From: CALINF01 sp039990395 | GTDB taxonomy: Bacteria > Pseudomonadota > Gammaproteobacteria > Pseudomonadales > Halieaceae | Direction: 5' to 3' | DNA: 64,000 nt | NCBI GenBank assembly: GCA_039990395.1 | Contig: JBDXFZ010000041.1 | Span: 310,001 to 374,000 of the forward strand | Shown: in pieces, positions 1 to 8,062 of the stretch | Layout of the letters: the number at the start of each line of letters is the position of its first letter | Numbering within the stretch: position 1 is the stretch's first letter | The notes under the pieces: model-generated | The model's database searches: none | What the model saw: the letters and a program-made list of their open reading frames with translations, nothing else | Told to the model about the DNA's origin: nothing | Position numbers and translations under genes: made by a program

Positions 1-1814
1 TCAACCTTCATAATGGGCTCAATCAGCTGGGCACCCGCTTTGGGCATTGACTGACGGAACGCACCACGCGCTGCCAGTTCAAATGCGATCGCTGATGAGT
101 CAACAGCGTGGAAGCCACCGTCGTACAGCTCAATCTCAACATCCAGCACTGGGAATCCCGCAACGGTACCTTCATCCATCATGCCCCTAAAGCCCTTCTC
201 AATCGCTGGGAAGAATTCCTTGGGAACGTTACCGCCGACCACGGTGGACGAGAATACGTAGCCACTTCCTGGCTCACCGGGCTTGATACGGTAATCAATC
301 TTACCGAACTGACCCGAGCCACCAGACTGCTTCTTATGCGTGTAAGAGTCGTCGACTTCCATGGTGATTGTCTCGCGGTATGCAACCTGCGGCTTACCCA
401 CGTCCAACTCCACGCCGTAAGTACGCTTGAGGATGTCTACCTTTACATCGAGGTGCAGCTCTCCCATTCCTCTAAGGATGGTTTCGCCTGAGTCTTCGTC
501 GGTCTCAACGCGGAACGATGGATCCTCAGCAACCATTTTACCAATCGCGATGCCCATCTTCTCGGCGCCCGCCTTGTCTTTTGGCGCAACCGCGATAGAA
601 ATTACCGGATCCGGGAACACCATGGCTTCCAACGTGCACGGATTCTTAGGATCGCAAAGCGTATGTCCGGTTTGCACGTTCTTCATGCCAACGATGGCAA
701 TAATGTCACCGGCTTGCGCAGACTCCAATTCGTTACGGTCGTTTGCGTGCATCTCAACCATACGGCCAATACGCTCGGTCTTACCCGTAAACGAGTTGAG
801 GATGGTGTCGCCTCTATTGAGCACGCCTGAATAGATGCGCACAAAGGTCAACGCGCCAAATCGGTCGTCCATAATCTTGAACGCTAGCGCGCGCAATGGC
901 TCTTCAATAGCTACCGTTGCCATTTCGCCAGTAGGTTCGCCTTCCTCATCAGTCAGAGGCTGGGGATCAACTTCTGTCGGTGTCGGCAGGTAATCAACAA
1001 CCGCGTCCAGAATCAGCTGTACGCCCTTATCCTTGAACGCAGAACCGCAATAAGTGGGGAAGAAGTCCAGCTTGCGGGTACCTTCACGTATGCAGCGCTT
1101 GAGGTCGTCTATGGCGGGCTCATTACCCTCGAGGTAAGCTTCCATGAGGTCGTCGTCTTGCTCGACTGCCATCTCGATCAGCTTCTCGCGCCATTCCTCT
1201 ACTTCATCGACCATATCCTCGGGCACATCAGTAATGTCGAACTTCTCAGGATTACCTGGATCCGGCCAAACGTGCGCCTTGCGAGACAGCAGATCCACAA
1301 CGCCGATAAAGTCCTCTTCACGGCCGATGGGCAGTACCATCACTAGCGGATTCGCACCCAGTACGTTCTCTACCTGATCGACTACTCGCAGAAAGTCAGC
1401 ACCTATGCGGTCCAGCTTGTTGACGAAGATAATACGCGCAACTTCAGATTCGTTAGCATAGCGCCAGTTTGTTTCTGACTGGGGCTCAACACCGCCAGAG
1501 CCACAAAACACGCCTACACCGCCGTCGAGTACCTTCAAAGAACGGTAAACCTCTACCGTGAAGTCAACGTGACCCGGAGTATCGATGATGTTTAAGCGAT
1601 GGTCTTTCCAGAAACAGGTCGTGGCAGCAGACTGGATGGTAATTCCGCGCTCTTGCTCCTGCTCCATGAAGTCTGTCGTAGCAGCTCCATCGTGCACTTC
1701 ACCGGTTTTATGGATTTTACCGGTGAGCTTAAGAATACGCTCAGTAGTCGTGGTTTTGCCGGCGTCTACGTGAGCGAAGATACCTATATTTCTGTACAAG
1801 GATAAGTCAGACAT
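1..1814 (-). CDS. fusA2: Elongation factor G, FusA2 type (5' part; 3' end outside window)
   Basis: Translational GTPase for ribosomal translocation or a related ribosome function in the cytoplasm. The reading frame runs from an ATG at 1814 to the window edge with no stop, giving about 604 residues of a family usually near 700. The N-terminus MSDLSLYRNIGIFAHVDAGK contains the G1 loop (AHVDAGKT). G2/G3 (RGITI, DTPGH) and G4 (NKLD) follow. The phrase CFWKDHRLNIIDTPGH and the CGSGGVEPQSETNWRYA segment resemble the second EF-G of Pseudomonas and Vibrio (FusA2/FusB) more than housekeeping FusA. It is not preceded by rpsL-rpsG, so it is not the str-operon copy. The family is certain; the subtype is inferred from memory of the sequences. 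Confidence 0.93.
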   Translation of the reverse strand, partial: MSDLSLYRNIGIFAHVDAGKTTTTERILKLTGKIHKTGEVHDGAATTDFMEQEQERGITIQSAATTCFWKDHRLNIIDTPGHVDFTVEVYRSLKVLDGGVGVFCGSGGVEPQSETNWRYANESEVARIIFVNKLDRIGADFLRVVDQVENVLGANPLVMVLPIGREEDFIGVVDLLSRKAHVWPDPGNPEKFDITDVPEDMVDEVEEWREKLIEMAVEQDDDLMEAYLEGNEPAIDDLKRCIREGTRKLDFFPTYCGSAFKDKGVQLILDAVVDYLPTPTEVDPQPLTDEEGEPTGEMATVAIEEPLRALAFKIMDDRFGALTFVRIYSGVLNRGDTILNSFTGKTERIGRMVEMHANDRNELESAQAGDIIAIVGMKNVQTGHTLCDPKNPCTLEAMVFPDPVISIAVAPKDKAGAEKMGIAIGKMVAEDPSFRVETDEDSGETILRGMGELHLDVKVDILKRTYGVELDVGKPQVAYRETITMEVDDSYTHKKQSGGSGQFGKIDYRIKPGEPGSGYVFSSTVVGGNVPKEFFPAIEKGFRGMMDEGTVAGFPVLDVEIELYDGGFHAVDSSAIAFELAARGAFRQSMPKAGAQLIEPIMKV

Positions 1815-2144
1815 TGCGCTTCTCAATCAATTAACGTTTACATGCGTCGAATAGGGCGCGGAGGGTACAGCAAAACGAAGCATATTGGGAGTACTCAACC
1901 GGCAAAATTGGCGCATCAAACATGAACAAGCAGCGGCAATGGCGCCATTGCAGTCCGAGACCGGCAAAAACCGGTAAAAAGCACACTTTTGGGGCTAGCT
2001 GGCGTGGCGCACGCTCTATGGTAGAAAACAGACCCACCGAAATGACAAAGTCACACTAACCAAAGAGAATTTACAATAAAAACAACAGGTTATTGACAAG
2101 GCTAACATTGAAACCCCTCTGCATGGGCCCATGCAGGTGGATTA
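1815..2144. other. Intergenic region upstream of fusA2 with a perfect palindrome
   Basis: This 330-base stretch lies between the fusA2 start and the PPTase stop; both genes read leftward. It holds a perfect 16-base palindrome at 1936-1951 (GCAATGGCGCCATTGC) and, just beyond, a short inverted repeat ACCGG-CAAAAA-CCGGT near 1961-1976. The small reading frames here have no recognisable features, and I see no T-run terminator. It probably carries the fusA2 promoter and leader. Confidence 0.5.
1936..1951. repeat. Perfect 16-bp palindrome upstream of fusA2
   Basis: GCAATGGCGCCATTGC reads the same on both strands and lies 122 bases upstream of the fusA2 start. It could be an operator or a leader hairpin; no T-run follows, so it is not a typical terminator. 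Confidence 0.5.
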
Positions 2145-2906
2145 TCAGCCTTTGCACTGCGTGGCCGTGGAACAAGCCTTCACGGTATAGCGGGCTGGGC
2201 TCACATCATCTCTCCCGCGCCATTCAAAAAGCGCCACTTGCGGTGAACCAGCGCGTGCTTGATGTACACAGCTCGCCAACCGATAGTTTCCTGGCAAGTT
2301 AAACAGGCTGTAGTGTCGTTTTTCAGGCGCAGAGGTGTTTTCACTCGCGGCCTCTGAAGCTCCGATCTTCCTGTTGCTCAGCGCCGCAGGTAATTCGCGT
2401 ATCTGCATTGGCTCACTCGCCCCACACGCTGTTGCGGGGTTAGAAACGGCAAAGCCTAGCAAGGGCAATTCGTTTCCTAAAGCCGCACCGCTGGCCTTCA
2501 CTTTGGCTTCTTTTAGTGTCCACAGGTCATAAAATCGAGCGCAGCGTTCAGCAGCTGGCATGGTCTTCAAAGCCTCGTACTCCTGCTGCGTAAAAAAGCG
2601 TCGCGCCAATTTAGTGAACTCGCGCTCGGGTTGGCAGTACTCGATATCAACGCCAACCGCACAACCGCCGGTTACGGCACAGGCAAGCCAGTCCCGGCTA
2701 TGGCTGAGGTTAAATTCCAGGTCAATAGCTTCACTAGCAATGTGGGGTTTACCATGATCGCCCAGCTTAAACCGCCAGTCGTGGGGCGTTAAAGATGCAT
2801 ACCGCGATAGAATCTCACGGCTGAAGTGAGCGGAGCTCGCTACCCGCTCAGAGCGGCACAACCAAATGTGTAGATTGAAGGGCCCAAGTACATCGCTAAG
2901 CGCCAC
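2145..2906 (-). CDS. 4'-phosphopantetheinyl transferase, Sfp/EntD type
   Basis: Transfers the 4'-phosphopantetheine arm of CoA to a serine of acyl or peptidyl carrier proteins in the cytoplasm. The 253-residue length fits Sfp-type enzymes. Visible motifs are FNLSHS (about residue 66), the magnesium-binding GVDIE (about 84) and FYDLWTLKEAKVKA (about 125), the hallmark W-x-x-K-E-A. It starts with GTG at 2906, two bases after the stop of the upstream sulfotransferase, so the two are probably co-transcribed. A natural client in this window is the dedicated acyl carrier protein at 19923. The C-terminal 100 residues are less conserved. Family call is firm; the client is inferred. Confidence 0.9.
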   Translation of the reverse strand: MALSDVLGPFNLHIWLCRSERVASSAHFSREILSRYASLTPHDWRFKLGDHGKPHIASEAIDLEFNLSHSRDWLACAVTGGCAVGVDIEYCQPEREFTKLARRFFTQQEYEALKTMPAAERCARFYDLWTLKEAKVKASGAALGNELPLLGFAVSNPATACGASEPMQIRELPAALSNRKIGASEAASENTSAPEKRHYSLFNLPGNYRLASCVHQARAGSPQVALFEWRGRDDVSPARYTVKACSTATQCKG

Positions 2907-2908
2907 GC

Positions 2909-3835
2909 CTAGCGGCTCTCTTCGAGCTCCGCGCTTGTGTATCCAAAGGCCGGAAGCAGCTCGCCATCCACCATCGCATCAAGCTCGGCTACCTGTTCGT
3001 CATCAAAGTAATCGCTGTAGCCACCTACCTTGGCTTTACGCACCTTGAACGTGTTGGGGTTATTCACGTCCTTGGCCTGAACACGACTGCCACTGCGCCA
3101 GAAGTAGTTCTCTTGTTCCTTTTTGCGCATATTCTCCGCGGAAGCAAATTCAACAGTATCCTTGAGCATCTCATCATCAGGCTCGAGACCCAAAAACTCT
3201 ACTATTCGCTTCATCTCCGCGTCTGGCTGCGTCCGCAAATCTTCATAGCGTACGATCAACAGGTGCTCTATGTTGGGCAATTCCCGTGCCCAGGCATTCA
3301 TATACTCAATAATGCTCCCCAGGCCCTGATGCTCATTTTTTACGAAATCATAAACAGAGATATCTGCCTCATGCTCAGGATATTTGTTCATAGCCTTCTT
3401 ACCCGGGCGCATACGATACTTCCACTGGAAAAACTGGGAGACGGCCACATCCTGTGGCTTGCGAACCAACAGTACCGTCTTCTTGTCGTAAAAGTCCTTC
3501 TTGGAATCTATGTTGCCGGTGTAGCCACGCAGGTAATTATCATGCGTGAAAAAAATCTTGGGTACATTGCTATTTAGACGCGTGTAGTTATCGAACCCCA
3601 TGAGGGAATTCTCAGGAAGATTGTAGACCAACTGGTAATAGCGAGAAATCATCACCCGAACCCAGGTGCGCCCACTCTTACCATAAGAAGTAAAAACGTA
3701 CCCACAGTGACTGAGCTTCCAGAATTCCTCACGACCCCTGCGCCAACGTTCAAGGGAGTGAGCTTTGTCCTTGGGTAACACCAGAGAAACCAGTTTTACC
3801 CAGGCAACGGTTAGCCATTTGCTGATGACATGCAT
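2909..3835 (-). CDS. Sulfotransferase (PAPS-dependent), paralogue of the 12.4-kb gene
   Basis: Cytosolic-type sulfotransferase domain moving sulfate from PAPS to a hydroxyl or amine acceptor. The 5'-phosphosulfate loop is SYGKSGRTWVRVM and the 3'-phosphate region is VLLVRKPQDVAVSQFF, followed by RYEDL and the C-terminal RKAKVGGYSDYFD stretch (G-x-x-x-x-Y near the end is typical). It is clearly paralogous to the protein at 12411-13370, sharing GFDN, VPKIFFTHDNY, QFFQWK and KVGGY. The open frame extends upstream to a TTG at 3949, but ATG 3835 gives an N-terminus of similar size to the paralogue; neither has a convincing ribosome-binding site. It is the first gene of a pair with the PPTase. Acceptor unknown; a surface lipid or glycan is suggested by context. 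Confidence 0.87.
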   Translation of the reverse strand: MHVISKWLTVAWVKLVSLVLPKDKAHSLERWRRGREEFWKLSHCGYVFTSYGKSGRTWVRVMISRYYQLVYNLPENSLMGFDNYTRLNSNVPKIFFTHDNYLRGYTGNIDSKKDFYDKKTVLLVRKPQDVAVSQFFQWKYRMRPGKKAMNKYPEHEADISVYDFVKNEHQGLGSIIEYMNAWARELPNIEHLLIVRYEDLRTQPDAEMKRIVEFLGLEPDDEMLKDTVEFASAENMRKKEQENYFWRSGSRVQAKDVNNPNTFKVRKAKVGGYSDYFDDEQVAELDAMVDGELLPAFGYTSAELEESR

Positions 3836-4106
3836 GCGCGAACCACACAGTAATTGCGGGACGCCAGAGTATAGGATGGCAGCGCCATTCTCAAGAATCT
3901 GTGCTACTTTGGCCGCCCGGGCAAAGTGCATAAAAATACGGGGAACCAATCACGTTTAGGTCCATCCAACACACTGCACTGAGCGGCAAGGCGGCAGGCC
4001 AGTGTATAGTTTGCGCTGGTATTTGCTAAAATCGAACGCAAGATAGTTGTTCGAACAGCCCTGCAGCCGCAATCAGGGCACAGACTCTCAGCACCGGTAA
4101 CTTTTT

Positions 4107-4997
4107 ATGCGCTTCTCTAACTGGCAACAACGTCATTCGGCTAAATCGCTGAAACGCACCCCGCCCCTTGTGGTAGCTGCACTGCTATGCGGGCTAGGCG
4201 GCGTCGCCAACGCCGATCAGAATACAGTGACGCTTCCTCTTTGGGAGACTCTCGAATTTGAACAAAAAGCGTTTATGACTACCGCAAAATCCAGAGTAGA
4301 CATAACACCCGGTAGCGACGTTAACCCAAGCTGGACACTGCGCTTGAGCAGCTCGGTTGCCAGTAATTCCGAAGAGATAACTCTGACCCTGGATCCAGCC
4401 AGCGGCCGCTCCATACAGCGATCACGGCTTAGTCGTGGAACCAAGGAGCAGCGCTACAAGGCTCACGAATACATGGATGACTACGTCGTGCGAGAGCGGC
4501 GCGTGCCCGGATCTAACCCCGAACGGCCACCTGCCGAATGGGATCTGAAAAGTCGCATGAAAATTGCCTACCCCAACCTCGAGGGCGTGCCGGTATCAGA
4601 CCCCTACTTCCTGCTATTACTGGCGGGAGAATTTCAGGACGCAACCGAGGAGTACCGAAATGTACTGGTAAATACTGACCGCAACTTCTTTTCAGTACGC
4701 ATGACTCACGGTACGCCATCAACGACCAAGCTCAATTATCGCGTTGTTGGACAAAGCGAGCGGGTCAAAGGCAAGCGGCCGACTCGCGCCGTATCGCTGG
4801 ATATCAGCCCCGTCGAGCCATTGGAGAACAATCCGGATTTCAGCTTACTCGGGCTGAGCGGCAACATTACCGTATTGTTTGACGAAGCGTCTGGCATTCC
4901 GGTGCAGCTACAGGGGCAAGCTCCCCGGGTCGGAGCTACCAAGCTCAATTTGAAATCGGTCACTCTTCGGCCCCAAGAGACAGCCAAGCCCACGTGA
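4107..4997 (+). CDS. Exported protein of unknown function, first gene of lipid-kinase trio
   Basis: A 296-residue protein with a basic N-terminus and a hydrophobic stretch (VVAALLCGLGGVANA) ending in a plausible signal peptidase I site near residue 36, so probably periplasmic or outer-membrane associated. The remainder alternates polar and hydrophobic residues as in a beta-rich protein. Its C-terminal part (ASGIPVQLQG followed by a lysine-rich strand) loosely recalls DUF3108-like periplasmic proteins, but I do not claim membership. The stop overlaps the start of the lipid-kinase gene by 4 bases (GTGA), implying translational coupling and a shared role in envelope lipid handling. Function not recognised. 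Confidence 0.7.
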   Translation: MRFSNWQQRHSAKSLKRTPPLVVAALLCGLGGVANADQNTVTLPLWETLEFEQKAFMTTAKSRVDITPGSDVNPSWTLRLSSSVASNSEEITLTLDPASGRSIQRSRLSRGTKEQRYKAHEYMDDYVVRERRVPGSNPERPPAEWDLKSRMKIAYPNLEGVPVSDPYFLLLLAGEFQDATEEYRNVLVNTDRNFFSVRMTHGTPSTTKLNYRVVGQSERVKGKRPTRAVSLDISPVEPLENNPDFSLLGLSGNITVLFDEASGIPVQLQGQAPRVGATKLNLKSVTLRPQETAKPT

Positions 4998-5947
4998 CTC
5001 CTGTCGGACTGATCAGCAACCCCGCAAGCGGCCACAATCGCGACCAATTTGAGCTCATACGCGCCCGTATTGAGCGCGCTCCCGGACTCCATCACGTCAT
5101 CACTAACGACATTGCGCAGATCCCGTCGGCCTTGTCGGAGCTGGCCTCACAAGGTATTGGTGTGCTCGCGATAAATGGTGGAGATGGCACGTGCTCAGCA
5201 ATTTTGGGCGAAATGCTGGAATCAAACATCTTCGAGACACTGCCCGTCATTGCCATACTCCCGGGTGGAACCGCCAATATGAATGCAGGTGACATTGGAG
5301 TTAGCGGCTCGCTGCTCAAGGCCACCGACCGGTTTTGCAGCTGGTTTCAGAGTGGTCAGAGTGCAGACATTGAGCGGGCCTCGCGCAGCCTACTGCGCGT
5401 CCAGATTGAAGATGACCCATTACCTCGCTATGGCATGTTTCTCGGTGCCGGCGCCGTGATCCAGGGAACTGACTATGCACACAAAGAGATTCACTCCAGA
5501 GGCCTGCGCGATGACTTCAGCCTCGCCCTGGGTGTTCTTCGCACCATTTGGGGGATATCGCGCAACGACGCGGCTTTCAGAGTAAATACGCCTGTGGAGT
5601 TGGCCATCAACTCAGGCGATACCCAGCACCACAACATGCTGATACTCGCCATGAGCACCCTCCATAGACTGGCTTTCGGCATGCAGCCGTTCTGGGGTCA
5701 AGGCGAGGGAAATATGCGCGTAACAATCGTCGAGCAGAACTGCAGCCGCTTTGTCAGAACCTTTGTCTCTATCTTGCGCGGTAAACCCAACGCCAATGCG
5801 GTACCTAAGGAAGGCTTTTTTAGCTACAACGCACAATCCTTAATAGTGGATATGGAAGGCAAACTCAACCTGGATGGAGAAATTCTTGAGGCTGCCGGAT
5901 CAGTTGAAATCAGTGCCAGCCCCGCGTTGGAGTTCCTGAAGCTGTGA
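4994..5947 (+). CDS. Lipid kinase, DAGK catalytic family (diacylglycerol or ceramide kinase)
   Basis: Phosphorylates a lipid hydroxyl with ATP at the inner membrane. The 317-residue protein has the DAGK fold signature: NPASG near residue 9, nucleotide-binding GGDGT at 62-66, and LPGGTANMNAGD near 95, which corresponds to the usual P-x-G-T-x-N segment. The C-terminal half matches the second beta-sandwich domain (FLGAG, then DGE near 295). It starts at GTG 4994, overlapping the previous stop by 4 bases; the next gene overlaps it in the same way. Family members include YegS, DgkB, sphingosine kinases and the Caulobacter ceramide kinase CpgB. Because a ceramide pathway is encoded 15-25 kb away, ceramide is a serious candidate substrate, with diacylglycerol the alternative. 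Confidence 0.85.
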   Translation: MTPVGLISNPASGHNRDQFELIRARIERAPGLHHVITNDIAQIPSALSELASQGIGVLAINGGDGTCSAILGEMLESNIFETLPVIAILPGGTANMNAGDIGVSGSLLKATDRFCSWFQSGQSADIERASRSLLRVQIEDDPLPRYGMFLGAGAVIQGTDYAHKEIHSRGLRDDFSLALGVLRTIWGISRNDAAFRVNTPVELAINSGDTQHHNMLILAMSTLHRLAFGMQPFWGQGEGNMRVTIVEQNCSRFVRTFVSILRGKPNANAVPKEGFFSYNAQSLIVDMEGKLNLDGEILEAAGSVEISASPALEFLKL

Positions 5948-6882
5948 GCGACTACCCCTTCGTATCTGGCCCCGAAGTTGATTCCGACCCGGCATTGGCT
6001 GGCCTATTGGAGCAATTGCAGCGGCGGCACAATGGCGCTATCTGCGCGACACTGCTCTATGGGTCTTGTCTGCGCAGTGGTGACCTCTACGACGGACTGC
6101 TCGATCTATACCTGATTTGTGACAGTTACAGTGCAGCCTATGGTCATTCACTACTGGCAGCGGGCAACTGGCTACTGCCTCCAAACGTCTTTTATGCTGA
6201 ACAAACGCACGACGGGCGAACGTTGCGCAGCAAAGTCACTGTTATCTCGTTGCGTGATTTCCATCGCGGTAGTTCGCCCTCTGCATTCGAGTCCTACATT
6301 TGGGGGCGGTTCGCTCAACCGACCCTCATTCTTTATGCTCGCAGCGAGACTGTTCGGCGCGACATAGAGAGCTGTTTGCTGCAGGCAGTACAAACCTTAC
6401 TCCACTATGCTGTACCTGCACTGCCTGAGACAGGCTCTGTAAGTGGTTTGTGGACCAGCGCTCTTGCTCTGAGTTACGCCACCGAGTTACGCACCGAGCG
6501 CAGCGGGCGAGCGACAGAGCTGTCTCACCATGCGCAGGACTTCTATACCGCACTGACGCACAGCCAAGCCCAATCACTGGGGTTTGACGTCACACTGACT
6601 GACGTCAACGGTGAGCTGCACTATAAAAGCCGCATTAGCGCCTTCAAACGCCGCAAGACCAGCGTCGCGTGGTTCGTCCGTCGCGTGCAGGGCAAGATAC
6701 TCTCCATCATGAGGCTGGTTAAAGCACTGTTCACTTTTGAAGGAGGACTGGATTACATCGCCTGGAAACTGGAACGCCACTCAGGCGAGGTAATAGTGAT
6801 CCCGGACAAGGTCAGACGTGCACCGCTAATCCATATGTGGAGCTTTTTCTGGGGGCTGTACAAGCGAGGAATATTCAAGTGA
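5944..6882 (+). CDS. Tam41/Mmp37-like nucleotidyltransferase (candidate CDP-lipid synthase)
   Basis: A 312-residue protein that by eye aligns with mitochondrial Tam41, the soluble or peripheral phosphatidate cytidylyltransferase. What I see: LLYGSCL at 37-43 (Tam41 has YGSGV), a carboxylate at D54 in LLDLYLI where Tam41 has MLDF, then NVFY (Tam41 AGVYY), GRTLRSKVTVISLRDF (Tam41 GR-x-IKYGVIS), and YIWGRFAQPTLIL (Tam41 LYIAGRLQKPV). A helical region with SALALSYATELR follows, where Tam41 has IAGLSYSGDFR. GTG start at 5944 overlaps the lipid-kinase stop by 4 bases. With a kinase making a phospholipid just upstream, this protein would activate it with CTP; a ceramide-1-phosphate or glycerate substrate is possible. 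The assignment rests on recalled family sequences, not a search. Confidence 0.62.
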   Translation: MSDYPFVSGPEVDSDPALAGLLEQLQRRHNGAICATLLYGSCLRSGDLYDGLLDLYLICDSYSAAYGHSLLAAGNWLLPPNVFYAEQTHDGRTLRSKVTVISLRDFHRGSSPSAFESYIWGRFAQPTLILYARSETVRRDIESCLLQAVQTLLHYAVPALPETGSVSGLWTSALALSYATELRTERSGRATELSHHAQDFYTALTHSQAQSLGFDVTLTDVNGELHYKSRISAFKRRKTSVAWFVRRVQGKILSIMRLVKALFTFEGGLDYIAWKLERHSGEVIVIPDKVRRAPLIHMWSFFWGLYKRGIFK

Positions 6883-6918
6883 ACAAGGGTATGTCACTCG
6901 AGAAAGAACGTGATTTAT

Positions 6919-6938
6919 CGCCATTTTTGCAAATGGCG
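6919..6938. repeat. Perfect inverted repeat in the 6.9-kb intergenic gap
   Basis: CGCCATTT-TTGC-AAATGGCG is an 8-base perfect stem with a 4-base loop, 37 bases after the Tam41-like stop and about 60 bases before the next start. No U-tract follows directly, so it is either a weak terminator for the lipid-kinase operon or an operator. Confidence 0.5.
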
Positions 6939-7000
6939 CTCCACGCCGCATTAAATTATAGTGAATGCCTCTCAGTTAGCCGTTAGCCTCTACCGATATC

Positions 7001-7945
7001 ATGAAAGCCTGCGTATTTATTCAGACCAACCAAAAGCAAATTACCGGCGCGATTGTTGCCAAGCATGCGCTGCGCCGCTATTCGCGCAACAACGACAAAT
7101 TTGACGTGCAAATCATGGATAGTCGCGACTATCCATTCTTTGCTGCCCACGAAGGGGATGAATATCTGCGTGATGGCGTGAAACGCGTGTGGCTGAACGA
7201 CGACCTTCAATCATTTACCCCAACCCGCTTCATGCCTCCAAAACTCATGGGTTACGAAGGCCGGGCAGTGGTTATCGATCCCGATATTTTTGCAGTCGCG
7301 GACGTATGGGAATTGCTCAGTAGAGACATGCAGGGCAAAGCAATCATGTGCCGCATGCGCTCGGGCCCCAAAGGATTGGTGGACAAGTGCATGGCAAGCA
7401 GCGTCATGCTGCTGGAATGCGACAAGCTGACCCACTGGGATGCCGAGAAAAAGTTCGAAGGCATGTTTGATTTTACTCAGGATTACCAGCCCTGGATTTG
7501 CCTCAAGGAGGAAGATCGAGACACGCTGGGCTTTTTTGAGTCCGAGTGGAACGATTTTGACAAATTCACACTGGATACCAAGCTCCTGCACACCACTCGT
7601 CGCAGAACCCAGCCATGGAAAACAGGCTTGCCAACAGATTGGCGACCGGCCGAGCGCTTCCGCCTGTTTCCACCCGCGGCGTGGGTGATGATAGCCAGGC
7701 GCAAGCTATTCGGTGAGTACGCGTTTTTAGGTAACTACAAGAAACACCCTGATCAGAATCAGGAGCACTTCTTCTTCGGTCTGCTCAAGGAATGTCTGGA
7801 GAACGGCGATATCACCGAAGACTTCCTGCGCAATGAAATGGCCCTGAATCACGTGCGTCATGATGCATTCGAGATACTCGAGCGCACAGCTCCCTTGCCG
7901 CCCGAGCAACTGCATCCGCTTACCGCCGCTTCCCAAGCGGCTTAA
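7001..7945 (+). CDS. GT8-like glycosyltransferase, copy 1
   Basis: A 314-residue protein with a likely GT-A fold. The segment GRAVVIDPDIFAVADVWELL (from about residue 87) carries a DPD at 93-95, in the place of the DXD metal and nucleotide-sugar motif of GT8-type enzymes. Later segments are HTTRRRTQPWKTGLP and FRLFPP. It is strongly paralogous to 11522-12397, sharing YLRDG, WLNDDLQSFTP, RFMPP, LMGY, ELLSRDMQG, QPWKTGL and the C-terminal FFF-x-x-x-KECLE. No signal peptide, so cytoplasmic. The neighbouring O-antigen-ligase-like gene and GT2 suggest a role in surface glycan or glycolipid assembly. Sugar and acceptor cannot be read from sequence. Confidence 0.72.
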   Translation: MKACVFIQTNQKQITGAIVAKHALRRYSRNNDKFDVQIMDSRDYPFFAAHEGDEYLRDGVKRVWLNDDLQSFTPTRFMPPKLMGYEGRAVVIDPDIFAVADVWELLSRDMQGKAIMCRMRSGPKGLVDKCMASSVMLLECDKLTHWDAEKKFEGMFDFTQDYQPWICLKEEDRDTLGFFESEWNDFDKFTLDTKLLHTTRRRTQPWKTGLPTDWRPAERFRLFPPAAWVMIARRKLFGEYAFLGNYKKHPDQNQEHFFFGLLKECLENGDITEDFLRNEMALNHVRHDAFEILERTAPLPPEQLHPLTAASQAA

Positions 7946-8062
7946 GCGCGTGAATACCCCGCTAAATCGGGGCGGATCATGCCACCTTCTGCGCGGCACG
8001 ATGACTCGCCGCGCACCCCATTGGCCAGCACTGTGCCGCACCGGCGAAATAGCGCTACGTTG

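Noticed and set aside
1831..2037. Small frame in the fusA2 upstream gap
   Set aside because: Cys/Arg-rich composition, no ribosome-binding site, and it contains the palindrome; more likely non-coding.
3113..3577. A 154-residue plus-strand frame
   Set aside because: Fully antisense to the sulfotransferase at 2909-3835, which has clear motifs.
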